This document shows, piece after piece, positions 29,744 to 40,145 of a stretch of 64,000 nt of DNA (positions within the stretch are counted from its first letter, which is position 1; each line of letters starts with the position of its first letter). The position numbers were made by a program, and so were the translations under genes. The stretch comes from an uncultured Pelagibacteraceae bacterium. GTDB taxonomy: Bacteria; Pseudomonadota; Alphaproteobacteria; Pelagibacterales; Pelagibacteraceae. Location: contig CACJZT010000002.1 in the NCBI GenBank assembly GCA_902598015.1, positions 62,001 to 126,000 of the forward strand, written 5' to 3'. The notes under the pieces were generated by a model. The model saw only the letters and a list, made by a program, of their open reading frames with translations. It had not been told where the DNA came from and made no database searches.

Positions 29744-31126
29744 TCAATTAAGATTTCTTACCCAATTTGTTATAGATCCAGCACCCATAGCAATAAAAAT
29801 TTTATTTCCGAATGCAATGTTTTTAATAATTTTTTTTAAATCTATTTCATTTTTAAGCATTATCAGATTAACTTTAGAATTTTTTGCAATTAATTTTGCA
29901 AATGAAGTGTATGAGAATCCTAATTTTATGGTTTCACTAGCTTTATAAATTGGACAAAGTAAAACTGTGTTTGCATTTTTAAAGCATTTAGAAAATTCAA
30001 TTTTTAAATTTTTTACTCTTGAAATTCTATGCGGTTGAAAAATACAAACTATTTCTTCTTTATTATATACTTTACTGACACCATCTAACACTGATGAAAT
30101 TTCAGTTGGATGATGAGCGTAGTCATCGAAAAATGGCACTTTATTAATTTCAAATAAGAAATTAAATCTTCTCTGGACTCCATTAAAGTTTTTGAGACCT
30201 AATTTAATTATTTTATCAGATACACCAATTGAAAAAGCTACTGCCAATGCAGATGTTGCATTTTTTATATTATGCAAACCTAACAAAGGTATTGAAATAT
30301 TTTTTATAATTTTTGTTTTGCCCGGTATTTTTATTTTAATATTAAATTTTGAATAATTTTTATTCTGAATTATATTAAAAATATGAAAATTTGATTTCTC
30401 ATTTAAACCAAATGTATAGTAATTGTTATTTTTAATTTTTGGTAAAATATATTTTACATTTTTGTCATCTAAACACAGAAATGCCTTTCCGAAAGAAGGT
30501 GTTTTATCAATAAATTCTATGAATTTTTTTTTTAAATTTTTCATTGTTCTGTAATAATCCAAGTGTTCATTGTCAATGTTGGTTATTATTGAATAATTAA
30601 AAGGTATTTGAAGAAAACTTCCATCAGACTCATCTGATTCAACTAAACTCCAGTCACTTTTTCCTAATTTTGCCGAACTCCCTATTGAATTCAAAACACC
30701 TCCGTTAATTATTGTCGGATCTAATTTTGCGTAGTTCATAATGTTTGACAAAATTGATGTAGTTGTTGTTTTGCCGTGTGATCCTGTCACAACAATATTT
30801 TTCATTAAAGAAACTATATGACCTAACAATTCTCCTCTTTTATATATCGGTAAGTTTAATTTTTTAGCATGCCTATATTCTGGATTTGATTTTTTTATAG
30901 CTGATGAAACTACTAATACGGTACAATTTTTTATATTTTGCTTATTATGATTTAAATAAATTGGAATTTTTCTTTTTCTTAGTAAATTTAGGTTTTTATT
31001 ATCTGATTTGTCACTTCCTTGTATTTTAAAGCCTAAACTATCCATTATTAATGCTAAGCCACTCATACCAATACCACCAATTCCAACAAAATGAATTAGT
31101 TCAGTTTTTCCAATATTAATTTTCAT
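29744..31126 (-). CDS. murC: UDP-N-acetylmuramate--L-alanine ligase
   Basis: First Mur amino-acid ligase, adding L-Ala to UDP-MurNAc. The 460-aa protein shows the N-terminal Rossmann-like HFVGIGGIGMSGLALIM, the ATP loop VTGSHGKTTTTS near residue 113, the substrate region ESDESDGSFLQI, HLDYY and the C-terminal FDDYAHHPTEI signature of MurC. It overlaps murG by 11 bases and precedes murB by 1 base. Confidence 0.97.
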   Translation of the reverse strand: MKINIGKTELIHFVGIGGIGMSGLALIMDSLGFKIQGSDKSDNKNLNLLRKRKIPIYLNHNKQNIKNCTVLVVSSAIKKSNPEYRHAKKLNLPIYKRGELLGHIVSLMKNIVVTGSHGKTTTTSILSNIMNYAKLDPTIINGGVLNSIGSSAKLGKSDWSLVESDESDGSFLQIPFNYSIITNIDNEHLDYYRTMKNLKKKFIEFIDKTPSFGKAFLCLDDKNVKYILPKIKNNNYYTFGLNEKSNFHIFNIIQNKNYSKFNIKIKIPGKTKIIKNISIPLLGLHNIKNATSALAVAFSIGVSDKIIKLGLKNFNGVQRRFNFLFEINKVPFFDDYAHHPTEISSVLDGVSKVYNKEEIVCIFQPHRISRVKNLKIEFSKCFKNANTVLLCPIYKASETIKLGFSYTSFAKLIAKNSKVNLIMLKNEIDLKKIIKNIAFGNKIFIAMGAGSITNWVRNLN

Positions 31127-32192
31127 CTATAATTTCTATAATCTTATTGTTTATATTATTCCAAGTATTTTTTTTAGTAATTTCCTCAAGATTTTTAAAT
31201 TTTTCGTTGTAATTTTTATAATCGTTAAATATTTCAAATATAATATTTGAAAATTTTTTAAATTCGAATTCCTTTTGTTTTATTAACCAACAACAATTTT
31301 TTTTATAGTAAAATTCTGAATTATAGAATTGGTGATTATCTCTTGCAGATGGGAGAGGTATTGAAATAAATGGTATGTTTAGGAATGAAAGTTCACTCAA
31401 TGTACTTGCGCCTCCTCTGGTAATTGCTAGATCTATACCTTTGTAGAGTTCATTACTATCATTGGTAAATTCAATAAATTTATATTTTATATTTAATTTG
31501 TCATATTTATTTTTTATTAAAGATAAATTATTAATATTTGATATTTGTTGTATAACTTCGAGATTTCGTTTTTTTGAAATTTCAATAATTAATTCAGTAA
31601 TATTTTCGTCAAAAAACGATGCACCCTGACTACCACCAATGATAAGAATTTTTTTTATTTCCTTTTTTAAATTAATTAAATTTTTTTCTAAGTTATATAT
31701 TTCTTTTTTTAAAATAGGTTTGACTATAACTTTTTTAGAATTGTATTTTATTGGAAAGTTTCTTAAATTTTCATCGTAACAAATTATTTTTGTTGAAAAT
31801 TTCAAAGCAAAACGGTTAGATCTACCTAAAACACTATTAGGCTCAAACAAGAAAACTTTTTTTTGTAATATAAATGCAGCTAAGCAAAACGGAAATGTCA
31901 TGTACCCACCAGTGCTAATCACAATATTTGTCTTATTATTTTTTAAAAATTTAATAGATTGAAAAATGTTTAGAAAATATTTAAAAATATTAATTGGAAG
32001 TAAATAAGGTTTTAAAAATAAATTAGGTACATCTATTAATTCATATTTAAATTTTTCAGTATTTATATATTTACTTCCTCTCAAATCAGATACCATTTTT
32101 ACAGAAAATTTGTTTTTCAAATGTTCAAACAAAGAGATAGATGGTACTACGTGACCACCAGAACCACCTGTTACTATAAGTATATTTTTCAT
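31116..32192 (-). CDS. murG: MurG, undecaprenyl-PP-MurNAc-pentapeptide GlcNAc transferase
   Basis: Glycosyltransferase family 28 enzyme that converts lipid I to lipid II at the inner membrane face. The 358-aa protein contains the G-loop TGGSGGHVVPS, the second G-loop GGSQGASFFDE, and the donor-binding ITRGGASTLSE followed by FISIPLPSARDNHQ. It lies between ftsW and murC in the standard order, 1 base after ftsW and with an 11-base overlap with murC. The protein is Lys/Asn/Ile rich like its neighbours, which is a base-composition effect. Confidence 0.96.
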   Translation of the reverse strand: MKNILIVTGGSGGHVVPSISLFEHLKNKFSVKMVSDLRGSKYINTEKFKYELIDVPNLFLKPYLLPINIFKYFLNIFQSIKFLKNNKTNIVISTGGYMTFPFCLAAFILQKKVFLFEPNSVLGRSNRFALKFSTKIICYDENLRNFPIKYNSKKVIVKPILKKEIYNLEKNLINLKKEIKKILIIGGSQGASFFDENITELIIEISKKRNLEVIQQISNINNLSLIKNKYDKLNIKYKFIEFTNDSNELYKGIDLAITRGGASTLSELSFLNIPFISIPLPSARDNHQFYNSEFYYKKNCCWLIKQKEFEFKKFSNIIFEIFNDYKNYNEKFKNLEEITKKNTWNNINNKIIEIIDEN

Positions 32193-32193
32193 A

Positions 32194-33303
32194 CTAATTT
32201 AATTTTCTCTTCGTCAAATTTAATATTATTCCGGTTAAAATTGATGTTCCAACTATTGAAGAACCACCATAACTAATAAATGGCATAGTCATGCCTGTAG
32301 TAGGAAGCATTCTTATATTTACACCAATATGAATAAAAGTTTGCAATAGTATTATTGAAATACTTCCAACTAATATAAGTTTAAAATTATTATTTTTTGT
32401 AAAATTTATTTTTTTTAAAACTCTATAAGATAATATTAAATAAAGTAATATTATACCTATTAAGATAATTACTCCAAATTCTTCTGCAATTACAGAAATT
32501 ATATAATCTGTATGTGCTTCTGGTATTCTTGAATTTAAAGTTCCTTCACCTATTCCTTTTCCAAAAAAACTTCCGCTGGATATTGCATCGCTTGCTTTAT
32601 CAGCCTGGTAATTATTACCGCTAGAATTATCTAAAAATGACATTAATCTTATTCTTATGTATTCAAACTTTGGCACCAAAAAGACTAAAAATAGAGTTAA
32701 TGAACCAACGGCTAATAATGAAATTGCGAAGAGTAATAAATTTATTCCTGAAACAAAAATAATGGCAAGCCAAACAGATATTATTAATAATGTTTGTCCT
32801 AAGTCTGGTTGAGATAGAAGTAAAATTATAATTGGCACTAAAATGACTGAACTCAAGAGATATTTTATATAAAGGTTTTTTTTTTCTAATGAAATTATTA
32901 GTGAAATAACAATAACAAAAAAAGGTTTTAAAGTTTCAATAGGTTGAAACCTAGGTAATGAGCCAATATCTAACCATCTCTTTGAACCTTTGACTTCCAC
33001 TCCTATTAAGGGAACTAAGAATAAACTTATAAATGTGACAACAAATAATACGACTGATAACCTAATTAAAATTTTTTGATCTAGTAGAGATAAAAATAAA
33101 ATTAAAAATATTCCTATTAAAACAAAAATTAAATGTTTTAAAAAAAAATAGTAAGAATTTGTGTTTAATTTATCTGATGCGATTATTGAAGTTGAAACTA
33201 AAGAAAAGAACAATCCTAGTGAAAATAATAGACTTATTATCAAAAAAATTGTTTTATCAATGTTTTTCCACCAATCATAAAATGTATCAAAATATTTATT
33301 CAT
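32194..33303 (-). CDS. ftsW: FtsW, SEDS-family septal peptidoglycan polymerase
   Basis: Ten-helix SEDS glycosyltransferase that polymerises lipid II at the septum together with FtsI. The 369-aa protein carries VKGSKRWLDIGSLPRFQPIE, the conserved SEDS catalytic loop region, the QADKASDAISSGSFFGKGIG segment, the PEAHTDYIISVIAEEFG loop and MPFISYGGSSI. These are the family's most conserved loops. It overlaps murD by 4 bases. FtsI, its transpeptidase partner, is encoded 5 kb upstream in the same cluster. Confidence 0.96.
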   Translation of the reverse strand: MNKYFDTFYDWWKNIDKTIFLIISLLFSLGLFFSLVSTSIIASDKLNTNSYYFFLKHLIFVLIGIFLILFLSLLDQKILIRLSVVLFVVTFISLFLVPLIGVEVKGSKRWLDIGSLPRFQPIETLKPFFVIVISLIISLEKKNLYIKYLLSSVILVPIIILLLSQPDLGQTLLIISVWLAIIFVSGINLLLFAISLLAVGSLTLFLVFLVPKFEYIRIRLMSFLDNSSGNNYQADKASDAISSGSFFGKGIGEGTLNSRIPEAHTDYIISVIAEEFGVIILIGIILLYLILSYRVLKKINFTKNNNFKLILVGSISIILLQTFIHIGVNIRMLPTTGMTMPFISYGGSSIVGTSILTGIILNLTKRKLN

Positions 33304-34589
33304 TCAATTGGTAAATATCTTTTAATTAACATATTGAATTGTCTACCTCTTTCTTCAAAATTTTTGTATTGATCGAATGATGCAGCCGATGGGCTAAATA
33401 AAACTGTAACTTTTGTTTTTATATCCTTAAGGTTTGGAATTAATTTAAGAGTATTTCTCAGATCTTTTGATAGATTAACTTTAATTTTATTTTTAAATAG
33501 TTTGAGGAAAACTTGTCTATCTTTCCCATAAATATATGCTTCTAAATTTTTAAAATACTTTTTATTTAAATTAAATTTGTCACCCTTTTTAAATAATCCT
33601 CCCAAGATCCATATAATTTTTTCATTAGATTCTAAAAATGGAACAGTAGAGGATAAAGTTGTTGACTTAGAGTCGTTTATTATTTTTAAATATTTTGATC
33701 GATGGATCACTTCCTGTCTAAATTTCAAAGGTTTAAATTTATTAATAGTTTTTATTACAGTTTTTAAATTAAGTTTCATATGTTTTGATAGCTCAAATAA
33801 AAAATTTAAATTTTGAAAATTTGTTGAATTTTTTAAATTATCATTACTTAATTTATTTTTTAAATATGCATACTTATTTTTACTTAAATATATTATTTTG
33901 GATTTTATATTTTTAGTTCTTAATAAGTCTTTCAATAAATTAGTGTTTGTTATTATTGCTACATCATTTTCGTTTTGTCTTATTACACATTTTAATTTTG
34001 ATAATACATAATTTTTCATTGTATTATGCCTTTCTAAATGATCTGGGGAAATATTAATGATTATAGAAAATTTTGATTTGAAATATTTACTATAAGCCAG
34101 CTGATAAGAAGAAGCCTCAATAACAAAGATAGTATTTTTGGTAACTCTTTTTTCTTCTAAAATAGGATTTCCAATATTTCCAGTTAGCCTAGTATCATAA
34201 TGGTGTTTCTTTAAAATATCATAAAGCAACTTACTTGTAGTTGACTTTCCGTTCGTACCAGTAATCGTAATTGTTAAAACTTCAGGGTTAAATTTATAAA
34301 AAATATCAAAATCAGTAATAACTCTTTTTTGGTTCTTTTTTAAATAATTTGATAACTGGCATGTATTTATATTAATACCGGGACTTATAACTATATAATC
34401 AAAATTATTATTTAATAATTTTGATTTAGAAATAAAAAATTTTTTATATTTATTTTTAATTTTTTTCTTATCATCATCGAAAATAAAACACCTATTTTTC
34501 TTTTTTAAATATTTTAATGATGAAATTCCAGATTTTCCAAAACCATAAATTAAAAAATTTTTACTTGACGTTTCATTTTTTAATTTCAT
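33300..34589 (-). CDS. murD: UDP-N-acetylmuramoylalanine--D-glutamate ligase
   Basis: Adds D-Glu to UDP-MurNAc-L-Ala. The 429-aa protein has the ATP loop TITGTNGKSTTSKLL near residue 110, GNIGNPILE, the substrate-binding NISPDHLERH with its metal-site His, and the C-terminal domain starting at residue 290 with INDSKSTTLSSTVPFLES and LFSPSAASFDQYKNFEERG, which is specific for MurD. It shares one base with mraY upstream and four with ftsW downstream. Confidence 0.96.
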   Translation of the reverse strand: MKLKNETSSKNFLIYGFGKSGISSLKYLKKKNRCFIFDDDKKKIKNKYKKFFISKSKLLNNNFDYIVISPGININTCQLSNYLKKNQKRVITDFDIFYKFNPEVLTITITGTNGKSTTSKLLYDILKKHHYDTRLTGNIGNPILEEKRVTKNTIFVIEASSYQLAYSKYFKSKFSIIINISPDHLERHNTMKNYVLSKLKCVIRQNENDVAIITNTNLLKDLLRTKNIKSKIIYLSKNKYAYLKNKLSNDNLKNSTNFQNLNFLFELSKHMKLNLKTVIKTINKFKPLKFRQEVIHRSKYLKIINDSKSTTLSSTVPFLESNEKIIWILGGLFKKGDKFNLNKKYFKNLEAYIYGKDRQVFLKLFKNKIKVNLSKDLRNTLKLIPNLKDIKTKVTVLFSPSAASFDQYKNFEERGRQFNMLIKRYLPIE

Positions 34590-35674
34590 TATCTAAGTTT
34601 CAAAGTTGCTAATCCAATCATCGCTAGAATAATAGAAATTATCCAAAATCTAATTACAACCGTTGACTCTGGCCATCCTTTTTTTTCAAAATGATGGTGT
34701 ATTGGAGCCATTTTAAATATTCTTTTACCTGTTAATTTAAAGGAAATAACTTGAACTATTACAGAAACAGCTTCTAAAACAAACAATCCACCTGTTATTG
34801 CCAACACAATTTCATGCTTAGTTATTATACCAACCGCTCCCAGTGAACCACCTAATGATAAAGATCCAGTGTCTCCCATAAAAATTTTTGCCGGTGGTGC
34901 ATTAAACCATAAAAAACCTAAACAAGCTCCAATTATTGATCCACAAAAAATCGAAGCTTCTCCTACACCCTCTATATATGCGATCTGAAGATAATCAGAA
35001 AAAATTATGTTACCAGAGACGTAACTAATAAATGCAAAACAAGCAGCAACTAACATAACAGGAACTGTTGCTAATCCGTCTAAACCATCTGTTAAATTAA
35101 CTGCATTTGAAGCTCCAACTAATATGAACATATAAAAAGGTATAAAAAACCAGCCAAGATTGATTACTAAGTTTTTGAAAAAAGGAAAATATAGATTGTT
35201 TATTTGATCAGAATTACTTGTGATATAAAGTATAAATATACCAATCAAAGCTAAAATAATTTGTAGAGAGAACTTTAGTTTAGAAGAAATTCCATTCGAA
35301 CTTTTTAATTTTATTTTTTTATAATCGTCATAAGCTCCCAATAATCCAAAAGAAGCTGCAATAAATATTAAAAACCAATTGTAAGGATTTGATAAGTCAC
35401 CCCATAGCAATACTCCTGAAAAAACACCTAGTAATATTATTAGTCCTCCCATTGTAGGTGTTCCAATTTTTCTAATTATATGATCGCTAGGTCCATCTTC
35501 TCTGATTGGATTATGAATCTGTTTTGAAGAAAAAAAATTAATTAATGGGTTTCCAACTAAAAAAACAACAACCATAGCTGTAAACATAGAAAGACCAGTT
35601 CTTACTGTTAAATATTTAAAAACATTCAAAAAACTAAATTGATCTACTAGAATTGAAAAAAGTTCAAACAACAT
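34589..35674 (-). CDS. mraY: MraY, phospho-MurNAc-pentapeptide translocase
   Basis: Integral membrane enzyme that forms lipid I on undecaprenyl phosphate. The 361-aa protein of ten helices contains the MraY signatures RKIGTPTMGGLIIL, LGAYDDYKK with the catalytic Asp pair, NLTDGLDGLA, FNAPPAKIFMGDTGSLSLGG and APIHHHFEKKGWPE with the HHH motif. All catalytic positions appear intact. It follows the fused murEF gene with a one-base overlap. Confidence 0.98.
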   Translation of the reverse strand: MLFELFSILVDQFSFLNVFKYLTVRTGLSMFTAMVVVFLVGNPLINFFSSKQIHNPIREDGPSDHIIRKIGTPTMGGLIILLGVFSGVLLWGDLSNPYNWFLIFIAASFGLLGAYDDYKKIKLKSSNGISSKLKFSLQIILALIGIFILYITSNSDQINNLYFPFFKNLVINLGWFFIPFYMFILVGASNAVNLTDGLDGLATVPVMLVAACFAFISYVSGNIIFSDYLQIAYIEGVGEASIFCGSIIGACLGFLWFNAPPAKIFMGDTGSLSLGGSLGAVGIITKHEIVLAITGGLFVLEAVSVIVQVISFKLTGKRIFKMAPIHHHFEKKGWPESTVVIRFWIISIILAMIGLATLKLR

Positions 35675-38502
35675 TAAGATTTTGATCCAATTTGTTTGGT
35701 TATTTTATTTAGTCCTGTAGAATTTGAGCCCTTTATCATTAAAAAATCACCATTATTTAAATCATTTTTTATTATATTAAGAATTTCACTAGTTGATTTA
35801 AGTATTTTTCCTCTTTTTTGTGTTCTAATTTTGTTAAATGTTTCTGTGATATAATTCCCATAAACAAACAACTTTTTGAACTTTGCCTTATTGATATTTT
35901 TTGCAGCTTCAATATGAAGTTTTTTTGAAAATTTTCCTAATTCTAACATGTCACCTAGTAGTATAAATTTTTTATTTGGATTTACTTTTAAATTATCAAA
36001 TTTCTTAATTGAGAAATTAAGAGATAATGGATTTGAGTTATAACTTTCATCTATTATATTAACTTTTTTAGATCCGACAGTGAATTTTTTTATATTTCCT
36101 CTACCACTTGGTATTTTATAATTAGAAAAAAAGTTACTTTTTATTTTATCAATGATATTTAAACTTTTACAAACTGCTATTGAAGCCAATATATTATCCA
36201 AATAAGGTAATAAGTTATTATTAATTTTAAAATTAAAAGTTTTAGAAGCTACGTCAATATAAATGATATAAGATTTTGTAGATTTTTTTATTTTAGATAA
36301 TCTAATATTAGAATTTTTGTGTTTACCAAAAGAAATGATATTTAAATTATTTTTGTTTGCTAAATTTGAAAAAAAATCAAAAAATTTATCGTCTTTATTC
36401 AATACAATTGTACCATTTTTTCTTATGTTAAAAATAATCTCTGATTTGGCTTTAGCTATATCCAATAAAGATTTAAAATTTTTGGCGTGCGCATAACTGA
36501 TGTTTGTAATAACTCCAACGTCTGGTTTAATTATTTTTGATAAATAGTCTATTTCTCCCTTTTTATCCATTCCAATTTCAAATATTCCATAAGTCGTATC
36601 TTTATTTAAATTTATTAATGAAATCGGCAAACCGAATTTATTATTGAATGAATTTTTTGAATATGTTGTGGAATAATTTTTTTGAAGACATTGTCCTAAC
36701 AATTCTTTCAGCGAAGTTTTGCCTGAAGATCCTGTAATTGCAACTTGAGATGCATTAGAAGAAATTCTTATCTTTTGTGAAAATTTAATTAATAATTCTA
36801 GGGTGCTTTTAACATTAATCTTTTTTTTACTATCATTTTTGTTATTTTGAAGTATTGCTAATTTTGCTCCATTTTTTAGAGCCTCGTCTGCAAAATCATT
36901 TCCATTAAAAGATTTCCCCTTAATTCCAAGGAAAATTTTATCTTTATTTTGTTCTTTCGAATTAGTGCTAATTTTTAGATTTTTTATTCTATCTAATTTT
37001 TTGTTATTTATACTTTCTTTAAGTATATTTAATTTCCAATCATTTGATAAAATTTTATTTTTTAAAATTATTGATTTTTTTATATTATCTTTGTCAGAAA
37101 ATTTATTTTTCTTAATATATTCTTGAGTGTTTTCATGTCCCTTTCCTGCAATAATTAAAACCTCATCAGACTTACTATTTAAAATTGCTTTTTTTATAGC
37201 TAATTTTCTTGATGGTATTTCAATCATTTTAGATGGTAAAATTGATTTCTTAATACTTGCTCTGATATTTTCTGGATTTTCACTTCTAGGATTATCGTCT
37301 GTAAGATAAATATAATTACATAGTTTGTTAGCAATTTTGCCCATTATTGGTCTTTTTTCTTTATCTCTTTCACCACCACATCCAAATACAATATTAATTT
37401 TTCTTAAACCAAATTGTTCTTTAATATTTTCTATACTTGTTTTAAGAGCCCCTGGAGTATGAGCATAGTCTAAAATAAAAATTGAATTATCTTTGGTTGT
37501 TCCGACTATCTCTAGCCTTCCTTTTGTGGGTTTAATATACTTAAGTTTTTTAACAATATCACCAATTTTTAGATTACTTTTAATTGCTGCTGCAATAGCC
37601 ATCATCAAATTCTTAATTTGTATTTTTCCAATTAGGCTTGTTTTAAATTGGTATTCCTTATTTTGAAAAGTAAACTTTATATGTTGGTAGTTATTTAAAA
37701 TTTTAATTGAATTAATTTTTAAATGACTATCTGATGTACCAATGTTAAATAATTTTAATTTTTTTCTTTTGGCTATTTTTTTAAAGATTTGTGAATATTT
37801 TAAATCATTATCAAATATCAAATTTCCATTTTTATTTGTCAACTCATTAAATAAAATTAATTTTGAATTAAAATAATTTTTATAATTTTTGTGATAATCT
37901 AAATGATCTCTGCTTAAATTAGTGAATATAGATGTGCTAAATTTAATACCATGTAATCTTTTTTGATGAAGGCCATGACTTGATGCTTCTAAAATTACAT
38001 TTTCAATTTTTTTTTTCTTTAAATTTGTAAGTATTTTATTAATTGTAATGGCATCAACAGTTGTATTATTAAGTTTTAAGTTAACATAATTCGATTTTAC
38101 GCCTAAAGTTCCAATAGAGGCTACTCTTTTTTTATTAAGTTTTAATATCTGGTGATAAAAATTGACTATAGATGATTTACCGTTTGTACCAGTTACAGCA
38201 ATTATATTGTTTGGTTTTTTATTATAATATTTATTTGCAAAACTTGATAAGGCTAATCTAGGATCACTTACTTTTATATATAATACACCTTTATTGATTC
38301 CAGTTTTAAATTTATTTGATACAATTATTTGGGCTCCTCTTTTAATGGCATCATTTATGAAATTATTTCCATTAAATTTACTACCCTGTATTGCAAAAAA
38401 TATATAATTTTTTTTTATTTTTTTTGAATTAAATTCAAATCCATTAAAACTTTTATTATTAAAATCTTTTTTAAGATTTTTAAAAAAGCTTTTTAATATC
38501 AT
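35674..38502 (-). CDS. murEF: Fused MurE-MurF ligase
   Basis: One 942-aa protein combining two consecutive Mur ligases. Residues 1-490 are MurE: ATP loop VTGTNGKSS (102-111) and DNPR at 403-406, the motif that selects meso-diaminopimelate. Residues about 495-942 are MurF: ATP loop ITGSSGKTS (589-597), SYNSNPLSLNFS and the C-terminal GSNSTGLNKI. MurE makes the tripeptide that MurF then extends with D-Ala-D-Ala from Ddl, so the fusion links successive steps. The reading frame is continuous with no stop between the halves. Similar fusions are known in some Proteobacteria. It overlaps mraY by one base. Confidence 0.94.
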   Translation of the reverse strand: MILKSFFKNLKKDFNNKSFNGFEFNSKKIKKNYIFFAIQGSKFNGNNFINDAIKRGAQIIVSNKFKTGINKGVLYIKVSDPRLALSSFANKYYNKKPNNIIAVTGTNGKSSIVNFYHQILKLNKKRVASIGTLGVKSNYVNLKLNNTTVDAITINKILTNLKKKKIENVILEASSHGLHQKRLHGIKFSTSIFTNLSRDHLDYHKNYKNYFNSKLILFNELTNKNGNLIFDNDLKYSQIFKKIAKRKKLKLFNIGTSDSHLKINSIKILNNYQHIKFTFQNKEYQFKTSLIGKIQIKNLMMAIAAAIKSNLKIGDIVKKLKYIKPTKGRLEIVGTTKDNSIFILDYAHTPGALKTSIENIKEQFGLRKINIVFGCGGERDKEKRPIMGKIANKLCNYIYLTDDNPRSENPENIRASIKKSILPSKMIEIPSRKLAIKKAILNSKSDEVLIIAGKGHENTQEYIKKNKFSDKDNIKKSIILKNKILSNDWKLNILKESINNKKLDRIKNLKISTNSKEQNKDKIFLGIKGKSFNGNDFADEALKNGAKLAILQNNKNDSKKKINVKSTLELLIKFSQKIRISSNASQVAITGSSGKTSLKELLGQCLQKNYSTTYSKNSFNNKFGLPISLINLNKDTTYGIFEIGMDKKGEIDYLSKIIKPDVGVITNISYAHAKNFKSLLDIAKAKSEIIFNIRKNGTIVLNKDDKFFDFFSNLANKNNLNIISFGKHKNSNIRLSKIKKSTKSYIIYIDVASKTFNFKINNNLLPYLDNILASIAVCKSLNIIDKIKSNFFSNYKIPSGRGNIKKFTVGSKKVNIIDESYNSNPLSLNFSIKKFDNLKVNPNKKFILLGDMLELGKFSKKLHIEAAKNINKAKFKKLFVYGNYITETFNKIRTQKRGKILKSTSEILNIIKNDLNNGDFLMIKGSNSTGLNKITKQIGSKS

Positions 38503-38513
38503 TATGAAATTTC

Positions 38514-40145
38514 TTAATATTTTATGGCTAAAATAGGCCCGATTTTTTCAATTATATTTTTGGCAACCTCAACAGAAGTCCAGCCAGCGGTATTAAAAGG
38601 TGTGCCTATTATCTTCCTTTTTTTACCATCATTATATTCATAAATATAAGTTTCACTCAATTTTGGTTCATCTAATAAAACAATTAAAACATATTTTGGA
38701 GAAGATATTGGAAAAATTGAAGCAAAAGTATTTATTTTTTTTTTAGAATATTTACCCTTTATAGATTTTTGAGCTGTTCCTGTTTTTCCAGCAATTTCAT
38801 AACCAGCAATATTTGCTAAATTAGCTGTGCCCTGTTCGGATGTTACAATTTTTCTCAATATTTCATTAATTTTATTCGAATTTTCTTGTGTAATTATTTG
38901 CTCACCTCTTTTTAAATTTTTCTCTTTTTTAATTAAAGTTGGTTTTATTTTATATCCACCATTTGCAATTGTTGCATAGGCTTTTGCAAGTTGAAGTGGT
39001 GTGGTTGTTATACCATGACCATATGCTGATGTAGCTAATTTACATTTTCCCCATTTAAAAGGAATTGGATTTCCAACTTCTTCAATATCAAATTGTATTT
39101 TATTTAATAAATCTAATTTTTCTAGAAAATCTTTAAAATTTTCTAAACCGACTTTCTGAGCAATTTTGATTGAGCCAATATTTCCAGATCTAATCAATAT
39201 TTCTTCTGCAGTAAGACTAGATGGAATATCCATATCATATTCAGAGATTGACCTTCCCGCACATTTTATTTTTTTTGGTAGATTTTTAAAAAGGGTATCT
39301 TCTTGGATAACATTTTGTTGAAGTCCAGCAGCCAGTGTAAATGTTTTAAAAACTGATCCGAGTTCATAAACACCTTTTGTGGATCTGTTTATAAATTTTT
39401 TATCAGAAATATCTTCTCTTTTATTTAAATCAAAATCTGGTATAGAAACCATCGATATAATCTCACCGCTGTTAACGTTCATTAAAATGGCTGTACTTCC
39501 ATAACTATTAAAAATTTCTTGAAATTTTAACAACTCTTCTCTTATCAAATATTGTATTTCAGTATCTAAAGAAAGTTTTAATGGCTTGTTCGAAGTTGTT
39601 AATTCATAGTCAAAAGATTTTTCTATACCAGACACACCATTATTATCTGTATCAATCTGTCCCAATATATGACTGAAAAGATTACCGTTAGGATAAACAC
39701 GAGCAATGTTTTCTTCCTCTTTAAACGATTTTTCTCCCAGCAATTTTATTTTTTCTAGTTTCGCTGGAGATATTTTCTTTTTGACATAAAAAAACTTTTT
39801 TCCGTTGATTTCCTCTTCAAAATTCTTGTCAGGAAATATTAATTTTAAAGAAATTAATAATTTTTCTTTGTTAATTAGTTGACTTGGATTTATGCCTAAA
39901 TTGGTCACACGCACTGTTTTAGCAATAATATTTCCATTTCTATCCATGATAGATGCTCTATATTTTTCTTTTTCTTTTAAAGTTTGAGTTTGGTTTATTT
40001 TTTTAAATCCTAGATAGATAGTTTTAGACGTAAAAATTATTGTAATTATAAAAAAGATGAAGAAAATAAATGATATACGTTCAAAAGATATTTTTAAATT
40101 TGATCTATTTGCTTCAAATTTAAAATTTTCGTCAATATTATTCAT
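38514..40145 (-). CDS. ftsI: FtsI/PBP3, septal peptidoglycan transpeptidase
   Basis: Class B penicillin-binding protein that cross-links septal peptidoglycan. The 543-aa protein has an N-terminal cytoplasmic tail and one transmembrane helix (about 25-48), the pedestal beginning RASIMDRNGNIIAKT, and the transpeptidase motifs SVFK (ELGSVFKTFTLA), SGN (IRSGNIGS) and KTGTAQK in that order. Its start overlaps ftsL by 8 bases. FtsW in the same cluster supplies the polymerase activity. Confidence 0.96.
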   Translation of the reverse strand: MNNIDENFKFEANRSNLKISFERISFIFFIFFIITIIFTSKTIYLGFKKINQTQTLKEKEKYRASIMDRNGNIIAKTVRVTNLGINPSQLINKEKLLISLKLIFPDKNFEEEINGKKFFYVKKKISPAKLEKIKLLGEKSFKEEENIARVYPNGNLFSHILGQIDTDNNGVSGIEKSFDYELTTSNKPLKLSLDTEIQYLIREELLKFQEIFNSYGSTAILMNVNSGEIISMVSIPDFDLNKREDISDKKFINRSTKGVYELGSVFKTFTLAAGLQQNVIQEDTLFKNLPKKIKCAGRSISEYDMDIPSSLTAEEILIRSGNIGSIKIAQKVGLENFKDFLEKLDLLNKIQFDIEEVGNPIPFKWGKCKLATSAYGHGITTTPLQLAKAYATIANGGYKIKPTLIKKEKNLKRGEQIITQENSNKINEILRKIVTSEQGTANLANIAGYEIAGKTGTAQKSIKGKYSKKKINTFASIFPISSPKYVLIVLLDEPKLSETYIYEYNDGKKRKIIGTPFNTAGWTSVEVAKNIIEKIGPILAIKY

